Shown here: piece after piece, positions 21,592 through 27,488 of the stretch
Position numbering within the stretch: the first letter of the stretch is position 1
How the letters are laid out: the number at the start of each line of letters is the position of its first letter
Notes under the pieces: model-generated
Database searches by the model: none
Told to the model about the DNA's origin: nothing
What the model saw: only the letters and a program-made list of their open reading frames with translations
Origin: a virus
Direction: 5' to 3' (one strand)
Virus record (IMG/VR): IMGVR_UViG_3300011113_000787
Location: 1-47,268 of that record
DNA length: 47,268 nt
Made by a program: the position numbers and the translations under genes

Positions 21592-22299
21592 TTAGAAGTC
21601 TTCTTCGAAAACAGTATCTCTTCCTGTTTCTTCAATATTAGATGTATGATAAAGGATTACTTCTTTCCTATCCAAGTCGATTTCGAAATACCCTTGAGAG
21701 CCCTCGTTGATTTCCCAACCACCAAAATTACTTTCCAAAAGATTGTAACAGTAATCTTGAACCTGTGCAGGTAAGTCATTTCCGTTTGTAAATGAATCTT
21801 CAATGTATCCGCTATCACCACTTCCGTTATAATCAATCCTCAGAACTCTATCTTCGATTTCATCATCATTTTCCAATACATCGAATAGTTCCATTAGGTT
21901 TTCATCATCACCATCTTCTTCCAAGTTTCTGCTAATGGTTTCGGTATCACTAGTTTCATAGTAATTGTAATCATGAGAAACGGAAATCGTTGAATTATCA
22001 CAATCAATATCAATATCAATTCTTTCCCAATTAACATCATCTACATCAGGTTCACTAACCAAATCATTATCACTTACGTAAGCAATGATTTTTTTTAATA
22101 TTTCTTTCAATCCATCAGGAAGCTCCGCGGTATAGTTATTTGAAAAATGAGATATGCGATTCCAATTATAATCATCCTTATCAAATTGGCCATACTCCTT
22201 ATCAAATTCTACAGTCCCATTACTCATACCCAATGAACCTAGGTATCTACAAATTCTTTGTAAGTATTTTTTATCTTCTAATGTTAATAAATTGCTCAT
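21592..22299 (-). CDS. Hypothetical acidic protein
   Basis: A 235-residue, strongly acidic protein (MSNLLTLEDKKYLQ...) with a Tyr/Asp-rich beta-type core and C-terminal EETGRDTVFEEDF. The start at 22299 is preferred over 22323 because TATTTATA (22305-22312) lies 5 nt before it and the longer frame would overlap the previous gene. No family recognised. Its last codons run close to the tRNA-Leu promoter. Confidence 0.7.
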   Translation of the reverse strand: MSNLLTLEDKKYLQRICRYLGSLGMSNGTVEFDKEYGQFDKDDYNWNRISHFSNNYTAELPDGLKEILKKIIAYVSDNDLVSEPDVDDVNWERIDIDIDCDNSTISVSHDYNYYETSDTETISRNLEEDGDDENLMELFDVLENDDEIEDRVLRIDYNGSGDSGYIEDSFTNGNDLPAQVQDYCYNLLESNFGGWEINEGSQGYFEIDLDRKEVILYHTSNIEETGRDTVFEEDF

Positions 22300-22304
22300 A
22301 ATTT

Positions 22305-22312
22305 TATAAATA
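22305..22312 (-). promoter_or_regulatory. Candidate late promoter element TATTTATA
   Basis: Minus-strand TATTTATA between two genes, 5 nt before ATG 22299; it decides the start of the downstream gene. Confidence 0.55.
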
Positions 22313-22666
22313 TCAGTCTTCAAATTCTAATTTAACTGTTTTAAGCATCCAACTCGGTCTTGTGTTAGATGATATATTATTTACCCACTCTTTTGCTGAT
22401 GGTATATAATTGTTACAATCTTCCTTTACATGTTGTTCTCCAACATATCTAGTATAAACTATTTTGCCATCACTATTTTTGAACTCCTTACCAAACCTTT
22501 TTTCCATTTCGAATATCCCTTCAGAATGATGTCTAAACATTCTATGAAGGGAATCACCAAACCAACCTTTGGTTTCATCTAACCATTCATGTAGATGAAT
22601 ATAATCTTCAGGTTTTCCTCCAAACTTTTTTGCTGAACTTTTTGCGTGTAGATTAGGGTGTGCCAT
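22313..22666 (-). CDS. Conserved hypothetical protein, DUF6915-like
   Basis: A 117-residue protein. MAHPNLHAKSSAKKFGGKPEDYIHLHEWLDETKGWF and HRMFRHHSEGIFEMEKRFG resemble a conserved bacterial/phage family (DUF6915-like) rich in His and Trp. The many conserved His residues suggest metal binding, but no function is known. It overlaps the sulfotransferase gene by 14 nt in the same direction. Confidence 0.6.
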   Translation of the reverse strand: MAHPNLHAKSSAKKFGGKPEDYIHLHEWLDETKGWFGDSLHRMFRHHSEGIFEMEKRFGKEFKNSDGKIVYTRYVGEQHVKEDCNNYIPSAKEWVNNISSNTRPSWMLKTVKLEFED

Positions 22667-23252
22667 TTTTCCAAGAATCTTTATGGTAATCGAATAGTTG
22701 AAATTGTTCTATAAAATTCTCATGAACGAAATTAGCCAATTCCTCATTGTAAAATTCTTTCCAATTTTTCCTTTTTTCGTTCATCTGGTTTTCGAATTCA
22801 GTTTTGTATCTATTGTTTTTTATATTGAATTCAAATTGTTCACTTATCTTGGGGTCTGAAAAATCAATAAAACTGATTGACTTTATATCTTCTTCAAAAT
22901 TCTCAAGTCTTATAAATTTATTAAACGGTCTTCCTAATTTTAGAATATCCTTATGATAGAAGAATTGATATGAATCACAAAATATAAAACTTTGTAATGA
23001 TTTATAGACCCAGCTATCAAATTTTAAACTGAAGTTGTTAATGTGATGTGAATAAAGATGAAAGATACTAACTAATCGAGAATATGGATTTCTAACATTT
23101 GATATGAAAAAGGAATCCTGTTCGTTTTTATTAAAATAAAAACTGTGGTCTCCTATTTGAAAACCCAAAACAAGAAGTATTTCTTTAACAGAACGAGTCC
23201 CTGTCCTTTTTGGGGTAAACCAATAACAGTTGTATTTTTCTGAAAAGTTCAT
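22653..23252 (-). CDS. Sulfotransferase-like protein (second copy, divergent)
   Basis: A 199-residue protein with FTPKRTGTRSVKEIL (5'-phosphosulfate loop, residues 13-25) and SNVRNPYSRLVSIF (3'-phosphate motif, about 52-64). Both PAPS-binding blocks are intact. Identity with the protein at 13328 is confined to these motifs, so they are old paralogues or separate acquisitions with different acceptors. The ATG overlaps the stop of the upstream membrane protein (TAATG). Confidence 0.75.
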   Translation of the reverse strand: MNFSEKYNCYWFTPKRTGTRSVKEILLVLGFQIGDHSFYFNKNEQDSFFISNVRNPYSRLVSIFHLYSHHINNFSLKFDSWVYKSLQSFIFCDSYQFFYHKDILKLGRPFNKFIRLENFEEDIKSISFIDFSDPKISEQFEFNIKNNRYKTEFENQMNEKRKNWKEFYNEELANFVHENFIEQFQLFDYHKDSWKNGTP

Positions 23253-23485
23253 TACAATATTTTAGAATTATTTCTCCTAGCTTCTTCCGCCTCTTTGTAT
23301 ATTCTAACCCAAGTGAGGAATACATCCACAGGTGCGAGTATCCAACACATAATCAATAACCCCAATGTGTCCAAACCAGGAGATATACCTAAACCACCCG
23401 CCATTACATCTCGATTCCATTTCCTTATAGACATAAAGATACAATAAGATAAACAAATCAAATAATAAGACCAAAAAACTTGCAT
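23252..23485 (-). CDS. Small membrane protein
   Basis: A 77-residue protein with two hydrophobic helices (about 2-18 and 38-58, LGLLIMCWILAPVDVFLTW) and a basic C-terminus. The TAATG junction with the sulfotransferase gene supports this frame over the overlapping one at 23304-23531, which runs into tRNA-Ala. Function unknown; it may anchor or assist the sulfotransferase, which is speculation. Confidence 0.6.
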   Translation of the reverse strand: MQVFWSYYLICLSYCIFMSIRKWNRDVMAGGLGISPGLDTLGLLIMCWILAPVDVFLTWVRIYKEAEEARRNNSKIL

Positions 23486-23501
23486 ATATTAAAATTTTTA
23501 G

Positions 23502-23574
23502 TGGAGAATGAGGGAGTCGAACCCACGACAACTTGAATGCAAATCAAGTGCTCTACCAACTGAGCTAATTCCCC
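23502..23574 (-). tRNA. trnA-UGC: tRNA-Ala (anticodon UGC)
   Basis: Acceptor GGGGAAT/ATTCTCC, anticodon stem CTTGA/TCAAG with loop TTTGCAT; one U.U mismatch in the T stem. Confidence 0.93.
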
Positions 23575-23576
23575 TA

Positions 23577-23619
23577 AATAGGTGGGACTAACCTACTTCA
23601 GGTTTGTACACCACCCATT
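23577..23619 (-). ncRNA. Stem-closed spacer D (43 nt)
   Basis: AAT-a-GGTGG pairs with CCACC-c-ATT, and AACCT-ACTTC-AGGTT forms an inner hairpin, filling the gap between tRNA-Thr and tRNA-Ala. Confidence 0.35.
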
Positions 23620-23631
23620 AAAGTCCTTTTG

Positions 23632-23704
23632 AGCCTCCTATCGGAATCGAACCAATAACCTACGCATTACAAGTGCGTTGCTCTACCAGTTGAGCTAAGG
23701 AGGC
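23632..23704 (-). tRNA. trnT-UGU: tRNA-Thr (anticodon UGU)
   Basis: Acceptor GCCTCCT/AGGAGGC, anticodon loop CTTGTAA, T loop TTCGATT. Confidence 0.94.
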
Positions 23705-23709
23705 AATTT

Positions 23710-23746
23710 GTGGGTGTATGCTCATCACATACTTACTGGGCCCCAC
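23710..23746 (-). ncRNA. Stem-closed spacer E (37 nt)
   Basis: GTGGG pairs with CCCAC and GTATG-CTCATCA-CATAC forms an inner hairpin, between tRNA-Gly and tRNA-Thr. Confidence 0.35.
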
Positions 23747-23754
23747 CACCGATG

Positions 23755-23827
23755 AGCGGAAGACCAGGCTCGAACTGGCCACCCCAATCTTGGCAAGATT
23801 GTGCTCTACCGAATGAGCTACTTCCGC
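23755..23827 (-). tRNA. trnG-GCC: tRNA-Gly (anticodon GCC)
   Basis: Acceptor GCGGAAG/CTTCCGC, anticodon stem CAATC/GATTG with loop TTGCCAA. Outside the anticodon arm it differs from tRNA-Gly(UCC) at 14571 at one D-loop position. Confidence 0.95.
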
Positions 23828-23828
23828 G

Positions 23829-23921
23829 TATAGGTTTTTCGTCGACAGATTAGCCCAACAGACCGTCGTCATCTATTGGATTTTGGACACGGGTACACAA
23901 AAATGTGCGTTACAACCTATA
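23829..23921 (-). ncRNA. Stem-closed spacer F (93 nt)
   Basis: TATAGGTT and AACCTATA (8 bp, perfect) close most of the gap between tRNA-Asp and tRNA-Gly; an inner CACA-AAAA-TGTG hairpin is visible. Confidence 0.45.
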
Positions 23922-23932
23922 AACCCTACCAG

Positions 23933-24003
23933 CGGTCCCACGGGGAATCGAACCCCGCACCTCGGCGCGACAAGCCGATATTATACCGATTAACTATAAG
24001 ACC
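23933..24003 (-). tRNA. trnD-GUC: tRNA-Asp (anticodon GUC)
   Basis: Acceptor GGTCTTA/TGGGACC, anticodon stem TCGGC/GCCGA with loop TTGTCGC, discriminator G. Confidence 0.94.
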
Positions 24004-24005
24004 AT

Positions 24006-24196
24006 AAAACAGGTTTTTTGTGCCCTTTTACACATCATGACCAACATATTCCTATATTGGTGGTTACATTTTCGTCGTTGGTTAATTACTCCTGACTTAT
24101 AGTAAACACTACCCTCACCGCTCTGATACCGCGAATCAAGACGGCGTCTTTGGGATTCATATACCGAGGGGTTCCACCTCAGTCTTCACCTGTTTT
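24006..24196 (-). ncRNA. Stem-closed spacer G (191 nt) between tRNA-Asn and tRNA-Asp
   Basis: AAAACAGGT and ACCTGTTTT (9 bp, perfect) close the whole gap. Inside are GAGG/CCTC and other hairpins, and the 9-mer AGCGGTGAG shared with spacer H. No tRNA, RNase P or known RNA motif is recognised, and no ORF of note. Confidence 0.5.
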
Positions 24197-24198
24197 TG

Positions 24199-24270
24199 CG
24201 TCCCCTCAAGGATTCGAACCTTGGACTTCTTCGTTAACAGCGAAGAGCTCTACCGCTGAGCTAAGGAGAC
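24199..24270 (-). tRNA. trnN-GUU: tRNA-Asn (anticodon GUU)
   Basis: Acceptor GTCTCCT/AGGGGAC, anticodon stem CTTCG/CGAAG with loop CTGTTAA. Its 5' 21 nt overlap the 3' end of the HNH gene. Confidence 0.95.
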
Positions 24271-24780
24271 AAATTTATTTTTATATTCCAAGACCTTATC
24301 AAATATTTCATTTTTGTATCTTGAATGAATATATTGATGATGTGTTGGACACAAAGGTATTAAATTTTCAGGAGAATTATTATTGCGATTTTCATCAAAA
24401 TGATGAACAGTAACAATTTTTTCTTCTCCACAAACTATACATTTCTTTTCATGGTGTTCAAAACATGTTGACCTATATGAATGGTCTCTCCAGTTAGGAT
24501 TATTTTCACCACTCCTGAAATGGGTATTTGAACAAGAATAAGAACAAGTTGTTTTTTCCAACTTTCCCCCATTTCTTGTTTCGAACTCTTTACCGCAAAC
24601 GGGACAAATTTTTTTAATAATTTGATATTTAACATCTCTTTTTCTCAGATGCAATATATTCAAATTATTTTTTTCAACATATTCAAAAAACTTCTTACGG
24701 GACCTTCCGTTATCGTACCCATAACTTTTTTTTATTGCTTCCGCAATAGTTTGTGAATTTTTAATAAAATTTTCTATCAT
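24250..24780 (-). CDS. HNH homing endonuclease reading into tRNA-Asn
   Basis: A 176-residue protein with two zinc-binding Cys clusters (CPVCGKEF...CSYSC and CIVCGEEK) and an HNH core: VTVHHFDENRNNNSPENLIPLCPTHH. The C-terminal codons and stop are made from the tRNA-Asn 5' half (last residues SLAQR, with the TAG in the D loop). This is how free-standing homing endonucleases often sit beside their target. TATTTATT is 3 nt upstream of the start. It interrupts the array between tRNA-Pro and tRNA-Asn. Confidence 0.9.
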   Translation of the reverse strand: MIENFIKNSQTIAEAIKKSYGYDNGRSRKKFFEYVEKNNLNILHLRKRDVKYQIIKKICPVCGKEFETRNGGKLEKTTCSYSCSNTHFRSGENNPNWRDHSYRSTCFEHHEKKCIVCGEEKIVTVHHFDENRNNNSPENLIPLCPTHHQYIHSRYKNEIFDKVLEYKNKFVSLAQR

Positions 24781-24783
24781 ATT

Positions 24784-24791
24784 AATAAATA
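24784..24791 (-). promoter_or_regulatory. Candidate late promoter element TATTTATT
   Basis: Minus-strand TATTTATT, 3 nt before the HNH start; member of the recurrent set. Confidence 0.5.
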
Positions 24792-24844
24792 TTCACAATT
24801 GTCGGTAAAATAAATTTTGGGTCAAAACTTTTTTTACAGACTTG

Positions 24845-24917
24845 TAGAGTAGACAGGACTCGAACCTACACGCACTTGCTCCCAAAGCAAGGGACCTACC
24901 TATTGGTCAACTACTCT
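24845..24917 (-). tRNA. trnP-UGG: tRNA-Pro (anticodon UGG)
   Basis: Acceptor AGAGTAG/CTACTCT, anticodon stem CTTGC/GCAAG with loop TTTGGGA. Confidence 0.94.
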
Positions 24918-24923
24918 ATTTTA

Positions 24924-24954
24924 CAAAACTAAAAAAAAAACCCCGAACTTTCAA
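24924..24954 (-). promoter_or_regulatory. Bacteroidota-type promoter for the tRNA-Pro unit
   Basis: Minus-strand TTG (24954-24952), 20-nt spacer, TAGTTTTG (24931-24924), 6 nt before tRNA-Pro. The -33 element lies in the preceding terminator hairpin. Confidence 0.8.
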
Positions 24955-24970
24955 GGTTCAGGGTTTTTTG
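24931..24970 (-). terminator. Intrinsic terminator of the 33-residue gene
   Basis: Minus-strand CCCTGAAC/GTTCGGGG 8-bp stem followed by T10. Confidence 0.85.
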
Positions 24971-24988
24971 TTTGGCTTTGTTTTTTTA

Positions 24989-25090
24989 CTACCAACCACT
25001 TGCTTCTGAACCTAAGCATACTCTGCCTGCATCACCTGTATTAGGTGTTGTCGGTCTTAATAGATTCGTTAAATCAAATAATTGTTTCAT
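24989..25090 (-). CDS. 33-residue small protein
   Basis: ATG 25090 to TAG 24989 encodes MKQLFDLTNLLRPTTPNTGD...ASGW. TATTTATC lies 5 nt upstream and a strong terminator follows directly, so the ORF occupies a complete transcription unit. That context supports a real gene despite its length. No family or function is recognised. Confidence 0.6.
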   Translation of the reverse strand: MKQLFDLTNLLRPTTPNTGDAGRVCLGSEASGW

Positions 25091-25095
25091 AATGT

Positions 25096-25103
25096 GATAA
25101 ATA
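25096..25103 (-). promoter_or_regulatory. Candidate late promoter element TATTTATC
   Basis: Minus-strand TATTTATC, 5 nt before ATG 25090. Confidence 0.5.
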
Positions 25104-25112
25104 TAACAAAGT

Positions 25113-25379
25113 TTATAAAAGTCTTTGGAACACTCTTTCAAAATATTGTTCTTCTTCGTTGGTTAAAGAATAATATTTTGATTTTAGTTGTTCAATTTTT
25201 TGTTCAAATTCTATTTCACCGTAACCTCTTGGTTTGATAGAGGGTTTAACTTCTTTCTTTTCATTGAGTAATTCTTTTGGTAAATGCCCATCCTCAACAA
25301 GGGCTTTTATCAAATCTTTGATGTCCCACTTTGTACAGTTCATCAAAAAATCATCAACATCTATATCAATACTTGGCAT
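25113..25379 (-). CDS. Small hypothetical protein
   Basis: An 88-residue charged protein (MPSIDIDVDDFLMNCTKWDIKDLIKALVE...) with helical C-terminus. ATG 25379 is preferred over 25433, which would overlap the lipoprotein gene. It follows that gene by 10 nt, so it is probably co-transcribed. No family recognised; the LVEDGHLP segment suggests a small helical fold. Confidence 0.65.
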   Translation of the reverse strand: MPSIDIDVDDFLMNCTKWDIKDLIKALVEDGHLPKELLNEKKEVKPSIKPRGYGEIEFEQKIEQLKSKYYSLTNEEEQYFERVFQRLL

Positions 25380-25389
25380 AAAACAAATT

Positions 25390-26130
25390 TTAGTTTCCGT
25401 TACCTCTAATGTAAAGGTCTTTTGTTGAATCAAAATTTAATCTGAATCCTGTGTTAGGATAAGTCGTATAAAGACGGTAGAGTCCTTTAGGAATCCTGTT
25501 ACCTTGATAGTTTATTGTATACCCATACATAACACTATTTGTGGTATAATTTGTTCCTGTTCTTATTCCATTAGTCACAAGGTTGTTTCCGACCTTTTCA
25601 TAGACAAATACATTCTTTTGTCTTTTGGTATCGTTAGACATGGCACTCACAGGTATTAGAATATTAACCCATCCCATACCAATTACAGTATTTTTTGGGA
25701 CTTTGATTGTAGTAAAATTGAAAGCTGTCTTTTGATTTCCATGTTCATCAACACCACCACTAGTTTGTGGAATTTCTGCAGTAAAAATATTTGGTAATCT
25801 ACCATCAACCCAATGTGGCATATCAAAATAAAATTGAACGTTATGTTGGATTGCACTTCCAGGTCCTACAAAAAAACCTAAAAATTTGTATTGTGAAAGA
25901 GGGGACTGAGTCACACTATCTTTGAGGTATTTTGATACCATAGTGAACTTAGAATGGGGTTCAATAAACACGTAAGCGGTGTTGGTTTGGGTTGTACGTG
26001 CAGAGGTCATCCAATTATTGGATGTTGATTCGATTTGAGTCTCAGGTAGAGAAAACACTGGGAGTTCTTCCTTAACACATGAGCTCAAAAACAAAATCGA
26101 AATCAGTAAAATTGATGTAAGTTTTTTCAT
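25390..26130 (-). CDS. Lipoprotein
   Basis: A 246-residue protein with a lipoprotein signal (MKKLTSILLISILFLSSC, lipobox LSSC, Cys18). The mature part is beta-rich with no known domain (NWMTSARTTQTN..., GFFVGPGSAIQHN). The host-type promoter just upstream indicates early expression. An envelope lipoprotein made early in infection is a candidate superinfection-exclusion factor; that is inference. It resembles Bacteroidota host lipoproteins in signal style, so host origin is possible. Confidence 0.8.
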   Translation of the reverse strand: MKKLTSILLISILFLSSCVKEELPVFSLPETQIESTSNNWMTSARTTQTNTAYVFIEPHSKFTMVSKYLKDSVTQSPLSQYKFLGFFVGPGSAIQHNVQFYFDMPHWVDGRLPNIFTAEIPQTSGGVDEHGNQKTAFNFTTIKVPKNTVIGMGWVNILIPVSAMSNDTKRQKNVFVYEKVGNNLVTNGIRTGTNYTTNSVMYGYTINYQGNRIPKGLYRLYTTYPNTGFRLNFDSTKDLYIRGNGN

Positions 26131-26152
26131 TTTTTTCTAAGTTTTATTTTTA

Positions 26153-26180
26153 CAAAGGTAACAAAGAATTTGATTTCCAA
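26153..26180 (-). promoter_or_regulatory. Bacteroidota-type promoter for the lipoprotein gene
   Basis: Minus-strand TTG (26180-26178), 17-nt spacer, TACCTTTG (26160-26153), 22 nt before ATG. Confidence 0.75.
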
Positions 26181-26204
26181 AAAAATTTTTCGATATTTAT
26201 TTTT

Positions 26205-26312
26205 ATGATGATTTTAGACAATAAAAATACGTGTCTTTTGGGAACTTCAAGTTCATATGAGAACCTTTGGGTGATGAAACGCTGGATACCCCGAACCATA
26301 AACTATTGCTAA
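26205..26312 (+). CDS. 35-residue ORF in its own transcription unit
   Basis: ATG 26205 to TAA 26312 encodes MMILDNKNTCLLGTSSSYEN.... TATTTATT (26194-26201) is 3 nt upstream and an intrinsic terminator follows at 26326. As for the 33-residue gene at 24989, the promoter-ORF-terminator layout favours a real micropeptide, although an untranslated small RNA is possible. Confidence 0.5.
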   Translation: MMILDNKNTCLLGTSSSYENLWVMKRWIPRTINYC

Positions 26313-26325
26313 AATGTTCAATATC

Positions 26326-26356
26326 AAAGGGGTCAATAGACCCCTTTTGTTTTTTT
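26326..26356 (+). terminator. Intrinsic terminator
   Basis: AAAGGGGTC-AATA-GACCCCTTT followed by a T-rich run; overlaps the -33 element of the next promoter. Confidence 0.85.
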
Positions 26357-26377
26357 AAGTAAAATAAACTAAATTTG
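26347..26377 (+). promoter_or_regulatory. Bacteroidota-type promoter for the carbamoyltransferase operon
   Basis: TTG (26347-26349), 20-nt spacer, TAAATTTG (26370-26377), 13 nt before ATG 26391. Confidence 0.8.
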
Positions 26378-26390
26378 CAAAAAAATACCT

Positions 26391-26879
26391 ATGGGTGATG
26401 TATTAGTATTAAATTTTGATTATACCCCGTTGAATGTAACTACAATTCGACGAGGATTTGTTTTAGTAGATAAAGGTAAAGCCGAAATTGTTAAGTCAGA
26501 TGAAACTCCAATAATTGCTGGTTTCAAAACATATGTGCGCCCTGTAATCATCAGACTTCTGAAATACATCAAACATTTCACAAGAACTCTTCGTGCCAAT
26601 AGAAACAGAATATACAAAAGAGACAACCACCAATGTGTATATTGCGGTTCAAACAAACATCTAACTTTGGACCACGTTATACCTAAATCAAGGGGAGGAA
26701 AAAATGATTGGGATAATCTTGTTACCTCTTGTTTCAAATGTAATTTAAAGAAGTCTAATAGAACCCCTGAAGAAGCAAGGATGTCTATGAGACACAAGCC
26801 ATTTGCCCCTACATTAGTTGGTGAAAACGTAATTGTGAGTAAAGTTTGGGAAGACTATCAAAAATCATTCATTTATTAA
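26391..26879 (+). CDS. HNH endonuclease domain protein
   Basis: A 162-residue protein of the common bacterial HNH family that starts VLVLNFDYTPLNVTT. The HNH site is CVYCGSNKHLTLDHVIPKSRGG followed by NLVTSCFKCNLKKSNRT, with four Cys ligands. These proteins are widespread in Bacteroidota and phages; unlike homing endonucleases this type often belongs to the core genome. It is first in an operon with a membrane protein and two carbamoyltransferases, driven by a host-type promoter. Confidence 0.85.
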   Translation: MGDVLVLNFDYTPLNVTTIRRGFVLVDKGKAEIVKSDETPIIAGFKTYVRPVIIRLLKYIKHFTRTLRANRNRIYKRDNHQCVYCGSNKHLTLDHVIPKSRGGKNDWDNLVTSCFKCNLKKSNRTPEEARMSMRHKPFAPTLVGENVIVSKVWEDYQKSFIY

Positions 26880-26896
26880 TAAAACAATTTATAATT

Positions 26897-27211
26897 ATGA
26901 AGATGAACTCCGAGAAAAAAATAAGGATTGCATTCACCATAACGGTCTTAGCGTTACTGTGGGCACTTATTCGTATGGAACAGTATAAAAGTTTAAGTGA
27001 AAAAACACCTATCGAAGTAATTGGTGGAGGTGATATTTCTAAAGCCCAAACAATTGATTCACTTCAACACGTTATTGATTCACTCTACATGGAAAATTTT
27101 CCATGCCAAGTAGAATTGGGTAGATACCAAGTCGCCTTCCAAATTTTTATGGAAAGAAATCCAAAAGCCGCGTCTCAATATGGAGACATAATTTCTGAAG
27201 AAACTGAATAA
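26897..27211 (+). CDS. Small membrane-anchored protein
   Basis: A 104-residue protein with one N-terminal membrane anchor (KKIRIAFTITVLALLWALIRM) and a periplasmic or cytoplasmic tail containing a short coiled coil (IDSLQHVIDSLYMEN). ATG 26897 is chosen because it starts 18 nt after the HNH stop. The layout resembles i-spanin-like proteins, but no lysis cassette is nearby, so the function is unknown. Confidence 0.65.
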   Translation: MKMNSEKKIRIAFTITVLALLWALIRMEQYKSLSEKTPIEVIGGGDISKAQTIDSLQHVIDSLYMENFPCQVELGRYQVAFQIFMERNPKAASQYGDIISEETE

Positions 27212-27213
27212 AA

Positions 27214-27483
27214 ATGCAAGAAAATCAAACAAACCCAGCAGAAAATCATCAAGATTTATTAAACGCATCTTTAATATTTGCAAGAGCTTTGAGTCTTATA
27301 CTTGAAGATAGTCAAGGTATAGTTGTAGACATTCAAGGTGGTATTGAAGTAGAGTCGGATGTTGAAAAAGTAATCGTATTCAAACATCAAGACCAAGTTC
27401 ACATTTATAAATGTGAGGATGACTTAGTTGAAGGTACAGCTGTAAGAATGTCTAATATTGAAGATAATTCTGAACAAAAATAA
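27214..27483 (+). CDS. Small hypothetical protein
   Basis: An 89-residue acidic protein (MQENQTNPAENHQDLL...), with a beta-rich middle VIVFKHQDQVHIYKCED. It lies 2 nt after the previous gene and 5 nt before the first carbamoyltransferase, so it is an operon member. No family recognised. Confidence 0.65.
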   Translation: MQENQTNPAENHQDLLNASLIFARALSLILEDSQGIVVDIQGGIEVESDVEKVIVFKHQDQVHIYKCEDDLVEGTAVRMSNIEDNSEQK

Positions 27484-27488
27484 CATAC

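Noticed and set aside
23304-23531. 75-codon minus-strand ORF overlapping tRNA-Ala
   Set aside because: Its start lies in the tRNA, and the alternative frame 23252-23485 couples to the next gene by TAATG.
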